From NCBI GenBank assembly GCA_019693395.1, contig JAAMXP010003695.1, positions 1 through 15,220 on the forward strand: a stretch of 15,220 bases of DNA. The letters run 5' to 3'. The notes beneath the pieces were generated by a model. The model searched no databases. It saw only the letters and a program-made list of their open reading frames with translations, and was not told the origin of the DNA. This stretch comes from Ettlia oleoabundans (Eukaryota; Chlorophyta; Chlorophyceae; Chlamydomonadales). Below, piece after piece: positions 1-12,800 of this stretch; within the stretch, counting starts at the first letter, position 1, and each line of letters starts with the position of its first letter. The translations under genes were made by a program, and so were the position numbers.

Positions 1-259
1 AAATCGCGCCGCAGGCGACTTTCCCGATCCGGCGAGGTGCCAAATCAGCACGCAACACATGCTGGGCTCCATGTAGCTCATGGGTGCCCTTGGCGCGCTA
101 AACGTGCAAGTTGCGACAGGATGCATCGAGTCTCCTGCTCAATGCACGGAGCGGATTAGTGCCGCGAGGTCGTCGACTTTTTAGCGAGTCTGCAAGTTTA
201 CCAGCGATTGTATTTGCAGACCAAAGGCCCCGCTAGCCCCCACAAGGGCCGTGCGCGCC
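1..259. other. Upstream region / presumed 5' UTR and promoter of the remodeller gene
   Basis: No coding sequence is recognised here. An in-frame stop (TAG at 182-184) lies upstream of the ATG at 260, and no in-frame ATG lies between them, so 260 is the first usable start unless an upstream exon exists. A pyrimidine-rich TTGTATTTGCAG at 208-219 looks like a splice acceptor and could mark the end of a 5' UTR intron. A tiny upstream ORF (ATG at 59, stop at 74-76) is present, but I cannot tell whether it is transcribed. No TATA box or other core promoter element stands out. Confidence 0.4.
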
Positions 260-878
260 ATGCAGGCCGCCGCGGGGCCGATCACCGACACGGCCTACTT
301 GAACCTGGACTGCTCTGGCCTGCTGCAGGCCACAGCCTCCCTGCTGCAGGGTCTAGGGCAGCAGGGAGTGCAGCTCAAATTGCAACGTGCACTTCAGCTG
401 GTGAGGGCATCAGACAGATCGAAGCACACGCCATGAGCAACACTCACCCACCTGTGCACCGTGATGCCCCAGCCACACGCTCACCATTCCAGGAGCTGCC
501 TCACCATCCCCCACATTTGCAGGCAGTGGCCTCCGCTCACAGCAGCACAAGCCCCGGTGACGAGCATTTCACAACCCGTGCAATCTGCATCTTGAACAGG
601 TAAGCGATTCGTGCAAAGGCAGAGGCAGCTGCTTCGTACGAATGACGCTTCTGGCCATTGCCGCTGCTTGATGCTGAGGCGAGACTGTCACAACCTGCTT
701 TTTCTTGCAGGGCCCTGGCACAATCAGGCATCAACGACCATGGTCTGGAGTTGTCCGCCACAAGCATCAGCCACGCAAAACCAGCAGCAGCGCAGCATGC
801 TGGGCAGCTAGCGGCGCTCCGAGCGGCTCAGGCCGCCAGCAAGCTCAAGCTCCAGCTGCCGATTACTTATCAACACAG
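260..878 (+). other. N-terminal exons 1-3, with possible degenerate QLQ-like segment
   Basis: The exons are 260-400 (ends phase 0), 523-599 (ends phase 2) and 711-878 (ends phase 2). They encode about residues 1-129, rich in Ala, Gln, Leu and Ser. Residues 105-118 read [14 protein letters not shown], which resembles the QLxxLRxQ start of the QLQ motif found N-terminal to HSA in many SWI/SNF ATPases, but the rest of that motif is not convincing. The GTTAGC donor at 879 was preferred to GTGAGC at 898 because only the first restores the frame (codon AG|G) at 1022. No other domain is recognised, so these exons rest mainly on splice signals and frame. Confidence 0.55.
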
Positions 879-3800
879 GTTAGCTGCAACCCTCTGGGTG
901 AGCAACACCAAGATTGCGTTGCAGCAACCCGCCTGCACACGGCACAGGCAGAAGAGGGATCCACCCAGCATGCTGACCGCTGCTTGGCTCGTGTGCGTGC
1001 CTGTTGCTTCTACTTCTGCAGGAGCCCACCACCAACCCAGTTGACGGCTGCCCCAGGCAAATACCTTGATGGCATGCGTCGCACCATAGCAGGTGCTGCA
1101 GTGCGGCAGGATGCCTCAGGCGGCACTGGAGAGAGTGGTGACGGCCCAGTGAGCCAGCCAGGCTCTGCGTCTGGCCGAACAACAACAGATCTGCAGCAAC
1201 TTGTGGAGGATGCTAGGGAGGTAGCAGCTGGGCTGGCGGTTGACCCTACCGACCCCTCCACCTGCCGCCTGACGTTGCGCCCGCTGGTGCATGGCCGCAC
1301 AGTCGCAGCCGTGGCCACCAAGCTGCTGAGCACCCAACAAGCATGCCGTGTGAAGAAACAGCTTCTGGTGCAGCTGCAGGAGGGAGCATGCAAGCATAGC
1401 TTACACGTGCGACTGCTGTCCTCTGAAAGGGCCCTGCTGCTAGCTGGTGCAATTGGCGGCCCGCTGCTGCACCCACAAGCGGCCCTTGCAGGCATCCTGA
1501 GAGAGGCAGTGGGCCAGCGCAGAGCCGCTCAAGAGCAGCAGGCGCTGCCTGTCGCACAATTCACAGCAGCAATGCAGCAGCGGTGGCAGCAGCAGCAGGT
1601 GCTCAACCACGCGGTGTTGGCGCAGCACAAGGAGCTGAAGAAGGCGTGGCGGGAGAAGCGGTGGGGAAATGTTCTGCTCTGGGCAAGGCGTTTAGCACCC
1701 AGCAGCTTCACAGCAGTGACAGACATTCACATACTGGGGCAGCTATCTTCCTCCTCTCATCCACATTTACCAGCTAGAGTACCCTTTCTGCTAATCATGC
1801 CTATCTAGCCTGCCAGCCTGCCTGCCTGACTGCCTGACTGCCTGCCTGCCTGACTGACTGACTGACTGACCTCCACTCCCCTGCTTTCATCTGCCTGTGT
1901 CACCTCAGAGCGCGGGAGCAGCGTGAGCGCATGGCGGCACTGCGCAGCAATGATGTGGAGGAGTATATGCGGCTGGTGCAGCAGGGGCAGGGAGCCAAGA
2001 GCGCGAAGATCCAGCACCTGCTGAGCCAGGTGCCCATCAGCAGACTGGACCTGCCTGTTGCAGTGTGGTCTCTTGGATGCAAACAAGGAAACTCAACTTC
2101 TGGCAGAATTTATTAGACCTAAAGGAGCCCACCGTCGTCATCTTGCATTGCAGACCGACAGCTGTCTGCGGCGGCTGGCTGCTCGGTTGCACTCTGCGGG
2201 AGCAGGCCAGGTGCTGCAAGCCACAGCCGCGACTGGAGGCAGCCCATCCCTGAGTGGCAGCCCTCGCGCAGGCAGCCGCAGTGGCGACCTTGACGTCTGC
2301 GGCAGTGGCATTGCCGCACTTGAGCAGAGCCACGAGGCTTGGAACCAGCTTGCCAAGGCCTTCCAGGCAGATGTGCCCTGCAAGCCAAAGCTGCTGACTG
2401 GTGGGTGCTTTCCTTGTCTTATCACCTTATGCATAGGTTGGACTGCCGCAGGGGGATAACTGCGCTGTGTTATGGCCTGAGAACACTGGGTTGAACCCAG
2501 GCAGGTGGAGCGTAGTACCTGGCCACAGTGGGTGCAGCATGTTGTGCCTGGCTCTGCTGCTTAAACACATTCCGCTGCCAGATGTCCGCCACCCTGCCTA
2601 CCACCATGTGCCCTGTGGCTCCCCCCTACCGCTACCAGGTGGTGTACTGCGTGAGTACCAGATGGAGGGGCTGCGCTGGATGGTGGGCCTAAAGCGACAG
2701 GGGCTAAATGGAATACTGGCGGACGAGATGGGGCTGGGTGGGTGGCGCTCCCTAGCTTGCCCATTGGTTTGTACCCCGTGGCAAAGTTAAATTGGGTGCC
2801 GTTGAGGCATCAAGAGGCTTTGAGCGTGTGGTCACTGTGCATATCGCCGTCCGCTGTCATGTAGCTGCCAGCATCTGCTGTGATCCTTCCTCACCCATGT
2901 CTCTGTGTCTGTAATGTGTGCTGCTTCCTTGCAGGCAAGACTGTGCAGGTCATTGCCCTGGTGTGCCACCTTGTGGGAGAGCTTCAAGGGTGGCGCCCCG
3001 TTCTCATAGCCGTCCCCTCCTCAGTGCTGCCCAATTGGGAGGCTGAGCTGGCACGGTGGGCACCTGGGATCAAGGTGGTGTCCTACAAGGGCTCTGCAGA
3101 GCAGCGGGAGACGGTCTGGGAGCGACAGCTGCGGCGCGGACGGGGCGGCGGCGCTGGAGCGGGTACCCATGTGGTGCTCACCACCTATGACTTCCTCATG
3201 GGCAAAAACGACAAGTAAGCTGGGAAGGAGGAATGCCAACAGGCTCAACTATGACGCTGGCACTGCCTCGTGCTCTCACATGTATCGGGGGCTACTGTGT
3301 TGCAAGCAGAGCAAACCTGGCTGCTCACAGTAGCCACCTGACCTCTGATGCCTCCTCTTGCCTTCTGCGCCCAGCATGCTGCAATGGCCCTGAGTTGCCC
3401 ATGCTTGTGTGCAGGCCCCGTCTGTCCCGTGTGTTTTGGAGCTATCTCGTGGTGGATGAGGGCCACCGCCTCAAGAACTCAGGCTGCAAACTCAATGCAG
3501 AGCTGCGCTCCTACTCCACGCAGCACCGCCTGCTGCTCACAGGTGTGCAAGTGATGACGGCAGCTTGGCGGGTGCTTCAGCCTGAAATGTCTCCCACTCG
3601 CACGGCCGCAACATTCTCGGCAATCAAGTTCCTGTAAGCTGCGAAGAGACCTTAATTGAAGGGCTTCCGGTCTTCTGTGTCTATCCATTGCCCACTCTGC
3701 AGGCACGCCCCTTCAGAACCGGCTGGAGGAGCTCTGGAGCCTGCTCAACTTCCTCATGCCCTCACTGTTCAACTCGGGGGATGACTTCCAAGAGTGGTAT

Positions 3801-6800
3801 GTCTGCATGAATTGAGGGGGAAAGGGCTATTCGCCTGGAGCATGATCTGCAGGGTATTTGAAGCCCCATCTGCCGCCAGCGGAGACCTGATATAATTCCC
3901 TGCCTTGCTGGTCACAGGTTTGGCGGTGCGGAGAGGCGGGGCGCGGCTGGGACCGCTGCTGGTGCAGGTGAACAGGCTGATGGCAGCGATGATGAGAGCG
4001 CTGAGGCAGCGGAGGCGGCAATGCTGACTGAGGAGGAGGCGCTAATTGTGACCAACCGCCTGCACCAGGTCTGGGGGCTGAATTATAAGGAAGGCTGTGC
4101 AGGGACAGGTTCAACAGCACTCACTCAGGTTGCTTGGGCTGCAGCCTGAAAAGGGAGACATCACTCGTTAAAGTTAAAGTTATCCTCAGGCCAGCGCTTG
4201 TGGCCAGCATACCATGTGTGCCCCTTGAATTCCCCCACTGTGGCCCAGGTGCTCCGTCCCTTCATGCTGCGGCGGCTCAAGGAGACGGTGGCTTCAGAGC
4301 TGCCACAGAAAGTGGAGCGACTGCTGCCAGGTGAGGGACCCTATACGAGGCCGCACAGGAACAGCACAGCACAGCACAGCAGCTTGCACACATCGATAAT
4401 GGGTTGGAGCTGGTTGTGTGAACAACATGCACTCACTTACAGTCTGCTTGCAAAATGCACCCAGCACACTGCCTTTCCTCCTATCTCAGGTTCTCCTGGA
4501 CTTGTCCCGCCCCCCTGCCCTGCCGGCTGCAGTGCTGCCCAGCCCCTACCAGCAGGCGCTGTTCAGGCTGATGGAGCGGGAGATCCAGGGCGGTGGCGGC
4601 GGCAGAGGCGGGCTCAAGGGCGTGAACAATGTGTTGATGGAGATGCGCAACATCTGCAACCACCCACTCATCAGGTGCGGTGACTGCGCGCATGTTTTCC
4701 AAGCTGTGCTTCGTTGCAGCAGCTGTGGCCTGCTGTGCTGGGTGTGCCGCGGAGCATGCCTGATTACATCTCTGCTTGAGTTTGTGTGCCAGTCTATTCA
4801 GCAGCTGACAAACCTGCCTTGGTTTGAATCCCTGATTTATACGCAAGCTTGCCCAGGACTGCCCAACTCGCCATCCTGCGACATGCAGCCGGCTGCACCC
4901 TGAGGGCTCTGAGGCTCTGCTGCCCCCTCACAGCCTGCCGCCTGAGGTGCGGCTGTGCAGCAAGCTGGAGCTGCTGGACCGGCTCCTGGTGAAGCTCAAG
5001 GCGGGGAGGCACAAGGTGCGATGAAGCTCTGCTCTGTTGCTGGTCAGAACTTGCTTGTGTGCCCGGAAAGTGCAGTATGTTGAAAACCTGCATGCCATGT
5101 GAAGGTAGTGCCATCAAGGACTGCTGTGCGGATCGCTGACACCCATCAACTTTCTTCTGTCATCGTCGGTGCTGTACTGCAGGTCCTGCTGTTCAGCACC
5201 ATGACTCGAGCACTGGACCTCATCTCAGACTACCTGGACTGGCGTGGCTTTAGACACCTACGCATGGACGGTGGCACAGCGGCGGCTGAGCGCGGCGAGC
5301 TGGTGTCCCGCTTCAACGATCCGGGTGCGACCCTGGGAAACAAAAAGCAGGTCCATTGTTGTATATCAACAAAAAACAAGGGTAATTTGTGGAGGCGGCT
5401 TTAAACTGGGCACAGGCTGGTCTCTGTCCTATAGGCAGTCAGTCCAGGCAAAACACCTAATGACGCCCCCCTAACAGTCCTTGCGTTGGCTGCCACAACA
5501 TGCCCCTGACAGGAACTGCCCGCCAACCTTCCCCACCCACCACCCACCCACCCACCCATGCTTCATCCCCCATCCCCAAACACCCACTTCTTTTCTCTCA
5601 GGTAGCGACGTGTTTGTGTTCCTGCTGAGCATCCGCGCCGGGGGCGTGGGCCTCAACCTTCAGGCAGCTGATACGGTGATCATGTATGACACTGGTGAGC
5701 GTGTTGATGGGTGGGTGTGGTGTTGGAATGTGGGAATGTTGCGAGTTAGGTCGACTGGCTCAGAGTGAAATTGATGATGGAGGGTATAGTGAAGGCAAAA
5801 AGGGACAGAATGCCAGTGATTTTCGACTACCTTTTCCACGGTTCATTTGGTTGCATGCAGCAATGTGTTCGCCCTACTTCCTCATGTCCCTTTGGTGGCC
5901 TGACCATCCTGCAGACTGGAACCCACAGATGGATTTGCAGGCGCAGGCACGCGCACATCGCATGGGGCAGACACGCGAGGTCAGCGCCGCCATTGCCGCC
6001 ACCTGCCAATGCCACGCCATCCCTGCTGCTTGACTCGCCGCTTGCCACCGCATCTCACTACCATGTTGTCAGCTGATATTCTTCAGGCTGCCTGTTGCAC
6101 AGCATCTCTGGAACCGCTCATTGCACTCGTATACCCCCTGCCACTGCTGCAGGTGCTTGTGCTTCGCCTGAAAACTGTGGGTACCGTGGAGGAGCGGGTG
6201 GTTGGAGTTGCGTCAGACAAGGCGCGGCTGGCGGACAGATCCATCACAGGTTGGGAGTGGTAGGGGGCAAGCACAGCTCGCTTTCCATCAGGCGATACAA
6301 CTAAGAGCAGATAATTTTGACCATGTGCTCCTGGGAACTGCATACCATATCTCAATGAGCTCACCTTGCACAGCCCACCTGGACAGCTGTGCCCATGCTT
6401 TCCGATGGCAAGCATCTGCAGAATTATGAATGTGCCCATTCATCTTGATTCTCTCACAGTGGAACACCACCTTCCAAATTTTCCGCCGCCATTCACGCTT
6501 TGCCTGCCCTCAATGCCCTGATTGCCAGTGAAGCCCTCCCTCAAGCCCACACAAATCTGCCAGCCTTGGCACACTCACCAGCCCCTGTCGAAACCTGCTG
6601 TTTTGCTGCTGATCCCCACACCTCTCACTAAGACAGATGCACACCTTGGCATTGGCCCGGACTGGGTCCAACCTTGCAGGCGGCTTCTTTGATGGCAAGA
6701 CCAGCGCGGAGCAGCGGCAGCGCTACCTGCTAGACACAATCCGCACCTCCACCTCCGTTCAGCAGCAGGCTGAGCACGCTGGCGGCAGCAGCGAAGCGGG

Positions 6801-9800
6801 TGAGGAGGACGGCGGTGTGAACGGCGCCAGCATTGGGCAGCTCAGCAATGCTCAGCTCAACCGACTGCTGGCCAGGGGGGAGTCAGAGCTGGAGCTGTTT
6901 GAGGCAGAGGATCGGCGCTTGCAGGTGTGTGCCAACCGCTGGGTGTTTGGCTGAGGTTGGTTGTTGGCCGGCTGGCTGGGCAGGCGGCTGTGTCGCCGGT
7001 TGGGTTGCCCAGGGTTTGGAAAGTACCTGCTTCTGTGGCTGGACGGCTGTGCCCGTCGATTCGCAGACTTTTAACAATGCCAGCCCCTGGACAAAGTGCA
7101 TTGGCCTCCATTCTGGGTGCTGCCTGCAGGAGGTGGAGCTTGCTAGCTGGCAGGCAGCCCAGGCATCCATTTCAGGAGGCAAGCACAAAAGCGGCAGCAG
7201 TGGCAGCGCCAGCCAGGCAGCCCAACAACCCTACAACCGGCTTGCAACTGATGAGGAGGTGGCCGCGCTAGTGCAGAGGGCACAGGAGCTGCTGCAGCCC
7301 AGGAAAGACAATGATACAGGTGATCTCGACTGGCGTGCTGTGGCACAAGTGGTAGCTTGCCAGCAACTGCCGTTACAACATGTAACGTGGGTGCTTATAT
7401 GGCGGACACTGTTGTTTGCTCAACCCTCCGTTGCGACTGAGATGCAAAACTAACACGCCTGATGTTGGACACATGCCCTGGTCTGTTCATTGGTAATGCT
7501 GCAGGGTTGGAGCTGGGACGGGGCAAACGGCAGCGAGGCACCGCAGCATACCGTGACATGAAGGACCGAGACTTCAACCGCCTCTGCAAGGAGGGAGTGG
7601 CGGCAGGGGAGGCTCCCGTTCCACTGCTGGCAGTATCAGCAGCAGCGCCAGTAGCCCGAGCAACACCAGCCCCAGCAGCGACAGAGACGGGTGTTGGGGT
7701 GGCAGCAGCCAAGAGGCGCAGAGTGGCAGCAACCCCAGCAGCAAAAGGTCATATAGGCCCCAGCACAGAAGTGCCTGCCACAGATGCAGATGCAGCTCTT
7801 CCCACTCGTGCAGCCGGTGTGACATCAACGGCTGCACCTTTGGAGCCGGTCGCTGGGAACATCGCAGAGTCGGCAGCAATACCACCCACAGATTTAGTGG
7901 GAGTCACAGACACGCAGCAGGAGGATCCAAAGCCTGCCCAGCAGCAGATGATTACCCTCCAACTCCGAGGCAGGAAAGCGGCCCAAGAGCAGAAGCAACA
8001 AGCAAAACAGCAGCAGCAGCAGCGGCAGCAGCAGGAACCTGCAGCTGCAGCAAAGTCGAACCCACCAGCACAAGCAGGGCCCTCAACAGGAGCGGCAGCA
8101 GCCACAGCGGCAGCCACAGCACCATCATCGGCAGCAACCCCACCAGCTGCAGTCGCGCCCGCCCCAGAGCCAGACACAGGCACAGCAGCAGCAGTCACTG
8201 TGGCACCTGCTCAAGTTCAGGAAGAATCAGCGGTTGGCAACCACACTCAAGAGCCTGCCGCTCAGTTGCTTGCAGCAGCAAGCCCATCTCGAGCTGCGCC
8301 TGCTGCTGTGCCACAGGCTTCTGGCCCAGCCGTCGTGGCAAAGGCAAAGCCTGCGGCGCCCTCGGCTGCAGTGGAAGTCACACTGGACGGTAATGAGGAG
8401 AATCTGAAGCCTGTCCAGCAGCAGATGAGTAGCCGCCCACCCCGCATTAGAAAAGCAGCCTCAAAGCAAAAGGAGAAGCAGAAGCAGCAGGGGCGTACAG
8501 CTGCGGCGAAGCCATCGCCGTCATTGACAGCTGAGCCACCAGCAGCCACCGCGCCACAAACGGCTGTAGCGGCGGCAGCATCGCCAACAGAGGCGGCAGA
8601 AGCAGCGGCAGACCATATGGTTGAGCCCGTCCAGCAGTGCCCTGGTCAGCAGGCACAGGAGGGCAGAGGAGGTGGCAGCAGCACAGCATGCCACGCAGTG
8701 CAAAGCAGAGCCTCTGCTGAGCGTGATCATGACGATCCATGCGCTGAAACACCACACAAGCGCTGCAGAACAGGGCAGGGAGCGGCGGCAACTTGCTCAG
8801 CTGTGGATGCCGATCGCACAGTCATACCATGTGTCGACGGCAGCGGCTTGGCCGACGGTGCTGCTGCTGCTGACACGCCTGGCACAGGCAACAAGCAATG
8901 CAGCAACTGTAGCAGCCAGAGCACCTCAGGCGGCAAATGGCGCAAGGAGCCTGGCGCAGGGGTGAGTCGCTAGAACGGAAGCAGAGTTGGGACAATAATT
9001 TCTTATAGATGTTGCTGTGACAGCCTATTGCTTGCTCATGTGCATATGGGGGCTGTTGTTTACAAGGCCAGCTCATGCACCAGCCTTGTCTGCTTAGGGT
9101 GTGTTGCGGTTTCATTCACTATTAATGGATTAATGAGGCCTCAGCCGGTGACCGGCCATGGCGCGCATCTGTGTTGCCTGACCTGCAGGCCCTCCTGTGT
9201 CAGCAGTGTTACTCTTTCCTCAGGCCTCACAAGCGCCACCAAACGGCGCATGACATTGCTGCCCGGCAGGCCAAGAAGCAACAGGCAAGCCTGGGTTGCT
9301 GGCCAACACTATTGATCACTTGTTCCAGCCACGGTGCAAGGTCTCAAACCCGCACAGTATTGCCTGCGACAGGAGCCTACCATTAAACTTTCTCCACACA
9401 GGTCATTATATGCAGACCATCACAGAAGTACGGCGGTGCACTCACTGCAACACAATCAGCACGCCTCAATGGCGCCGGTGAGATCAGGAGTTGTTTGCAA
9501 GCCATGTGCTTGGGGACCTAGCCCTTCCCGGCAAATGCCGAGAAGGGGTCAGCTTGGTATCACCACACGTTGTTTGCTGCAGGATCACCACCATTGTACC
9601 TTTGCCTTGTAGGCACCCAACCACCCGCAAACTGCTGTGTGACAGCTGCGGCACAAAGGCAAGGCATGGCAAGCTGCCAACGCTGGAGGATGAAGCGCAA
9701 GCGGGATCAGGTGTTGCTCCTGCAGCCCAGCACAAGGCGGTCACAGAGCCATCATTCCCTCCAGCAGCCCTGGATTCTGGCGTGCCAGCACCAACTGCAG

Positions 9801-12800
9801 CACCAGGCCCGGACCAGGCAGCAGCACTTGGATTGGCAGGTTCATCTCCAGGTGCACCTGCATCAGCAGCACCAGCTGCAACGGCATCCATAAAGCAGCA
9901 AGCAGAGGCTACGGCTGCTGCTGGGCCGGCAGCTGTCGCAGCAGCGGCAGCACCAGCCGAAAAAGGTCCTCAGCCTGCCCAAAAGCGGAAGCGAGGCCGG
10001 CCACAGGGCAGCAAGAAAGGAGCAGGGAAGCGACAGCTGCCAGCAGCGAGTGCCGCACCGATATCAGTGGCAGGAGCAGGGGCGGCGGCGGTGGGTGGAC
10101 CTGAGCCTGAACCAACAAATGAGGGGCAGGTGGAGCGGACTGGCAGTGGGACCGGCAAAATGGCAGCCAGAGCACAGGACAGCGCCGTCGCGCCGCCTCC
10201 TGCACATGCACAGGGGCCTGCCAGCGGGGCAGACGCTGAGCCACCCGTCAAGCGGCACAAGACAGAGCAACAACAGGGTGACAGCTTCAAGGCGGCAGCT
10301 CCCCCCCATGCCAGTGCTGACAGCTTGCCAGCAGAGGCAATCCAGGGTGATGGCACGGCTGTAGCCGGTGCTGAAACAACTGGCAGCAGCAAGCAATGCA
10401 GCAACTGTGGCAGCAAGAGCACCTCAGGCGGCAGATGGCGCAAGGAGCCTGGCAAAGGGGTAAGTTTGGGGGCGGACAGGAGGCAAACCTACCAATGTGC
10501 TGGCTTTGAGCTGGTATAGTGTAAATCAACCGTTCCTCTGTTAAGTCCCAGTGTCTGGCTGATGCACCCACCACTCAGTTTGCGGTTTGCAGGTTGGATT
10601 CACTCATAGCACCGTTGCCTTCCTTTGCACCCTGACGTGCAGGCCTGCCTGTGCGAGCAGTGCTATTCATTCCTCAGGCTTCACAAGCACCACCAAACGG
10701 CGGAGGACATAGCTGCCCGTCAGGCAAAAAAGCAACAGGCAATGCTGCGTTTGATGGCCAGCTGGGTGGCTCCTTTCCTTAATCATCCTTTGCAAGTGTC
10801 TGGCCTGTGTCCATCATCTTGCCAATGTATATGTGCATGTCAAGTACAGTATTGCCCACTTCTCGTTTGGATGGAAAGGTTTTTGCACTGTTGTTCTCAA
10901 TGGTGTAGAGCCCGCCACATCCGACCATTTGCAGGCGGTGACTGAAGAGCGGCGCTGCACGCACTGCCACGCAACCGCCACCAGCAAGTGGCGGCGGTGA
11001 GTCCTTGCCAGCATTGCTTTCGGGATACACGGTCTTCTACATGACGCATCGAGCGCGGTTGCTGAGCACAACCATCTTTGCTGTTCCATGCCCTCTTCCA
11101 TAGCTTGCCAAAGACCCATACGCCTCCGCTTTGCAGGCACCCCACCACCCGCAAGCTTCTGTGTGACAGCTGTGGCACCAAAGCCAGGCACGGCAAGCTG
11201 CCGCAGCAGGAGGGTGATGGGCAGGCAGTCTTGGACGCGGTGCCCGCAGCACCAGCCCTGCCTCAAGCAGTAGCAAAGCTATCAACCGCACCGCCCACTG
11301 CCGCCAGCCAGACGCCAGCAGCTGCAGCAGCAGATGCAGGTGCAGCAGCCCCAGCACCAAACATAAGGCAAATGCCAGAGGCTACGCCAACCGCAGCGCC
11401 GGCAGGCACAACTGCAGCGGCAGCGCCAGCAGCGAAGGCTTCAGAGCCTGCTTCACGGCACAGGAAAGGCCGGCCACCCAGCAACAAGAAAGCAGCAGGA
11501 AAGCGGCATCGGTCAGCTGATGCAACGGCAGCTGCCCCACCGCCATCAAACGAGGTGGCAGTGCCGGCAGCGGTCCGGGACCCTTCTGAAGATGAACACA
11601 CAAACCTGCAGCAGGAGCAGCCGGTCGGCATCCCCAGCAATGCAGCAACTTGCGCCATGGACAGCCCAGCAGCACCTGCCGCCCATGCACAGGAGGGCGC
11701 CAGCCAAGTGCCTAGGGAGCCATCGTCCAAGCGCAAGACAGCGGGAGCAGCAGCAGCAGCGACGAGTCCCAGCAACATTGGTGCCGCAGCTGCAGCAGAG
11801 GCAGAGGAAGACAGCACGTCCGGTGACTGCACTGCTGGCGCCAAGCAGTGCAGCAACTGTGGCAGCGAGAGCACTACGGGCGGCAGATGGCTGAAGGAGC
11901 CTGGCGTGGGGGTGAGTGAAAGTGGGGGCGGTTCAAGCGAATGCGGCCTGCCAGTGCTGCGATGTTTGATAACCTAAACCTTGGAGATGCCAAGCGTTGG
12001 CTTGCTAAGCGCCTTAAGATCAATCGATGATGTGCATCACAATTCCAGCCCTGTGTGCCCATTTTTCCCTGGCCTAACTAGAGCAACCCAGGAACAGGGC
12101 TGCACAGCACAGCCCAAACGTAACCGCCTTCCTCCTTGTGCACGCTTCTTCCCCTGCAGGCCTGCCTGTGCCAGCGGTGCTGCATGTTCCTCTGGAAGAA
12201 CAAGCGCCATCGCACCTCAGAGGAGATTGCTGCGCTGGAGGCCAAGAAGCAACAGGCAAGGCCAGCACCACGCTTGTCTCAAGGTGGCTGTCTGGCCTGG
12301 GCAGCAATCAGTGTTTTGTACCATGTTCCAGTTGAACTGAGCTTTGCATGAGCTCCTGCAAAGAGCTAGCGATTGCCCATGCTATCCCCTTTTTTGTCGC
12401 TCCCTTTCCCTGCAGTCGGCGGCGAAGGCGGCAGCAGCCAAGGAGCGGTGCTGCGCGCATTGCCACATAACCACCACTAGCTGGTGGCACAGGTAAGGGG
12501 ACCCCACCAGACAGCTGCTCTGGAAGTAATCTGTCGCGTGCCCAGAGGAACCAGCCCCACATGCAGGTTTGTTGATCAAGATATTTCATGCTGCTGACTA
12601 TCCTGGCTTGCGCTGCTTGCATGCAGGCACCCCACCACCCGCCAGCTGCTGTGCCACAGCTGCGGTACAACAGCCAAGCAGGGATTGCTGCCGGATCCAC
12701 AAGCAGATGATCAGGCGGCCTTTGATGCAGCGGTAGATGCAGCACAGGCTGCGCCGTCAAATGCACCTGCTGAGTCAAAACGAGCAGCAGCAGGGGCAGC

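Noticed and set aside
898..903. GTGAGC as the exon 3 donor
   Set aside because: It has a better donor consensus than GTTAGC at 879, but gives phase 0 and breaks the frame into exon 4, whereas the donor at 879 is phase 2 and fits.
1805..2086. Minus-strand frame with Ser/Gln/Gly/Arg repeats
   Set aside because: The repeat protein is produced by the CTGC/CTGA microsatellite in intron 4 and overlaps the conserved HSA exon on the other strand.
4490..4532. Earlier acceptor for exon 13 at CTATCTCAG near 4490
   Set aside because: It puts the conserved [11 protein letters not shown] segment out of frame with the exon ending at 4330. The acceptor at 4531-4532 restores the frame exactly.
5935..5970. 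Ala instead of Asp in the DLQAQxRAHRxGQ box as a possible inactivating change
   Set aside because: Plant SYD/MINU ATPases also read [13 protein letters not shown], so this is a subfamily feature and not damage.
7505..8961. Two-gene model: an ATPase gene followed by a separate zinc-finger gene
   Set aside because: No stop, poly(A) context or new start divides exon 21, and the same frame carries both the GRGKR box and the first finger half. An internal promoter cannot be excluded without transcripts.
11263..11874. 203-codon minus-strand frame
   Set aside because: It mirrors the Ala/Pro linker of exon 27, and its composition is fully explained by antisense of GCA/GCC codons. Similar antisense frames at 7749-8198, 9970-10455 and 10814-11266 were rejected for the same reason.
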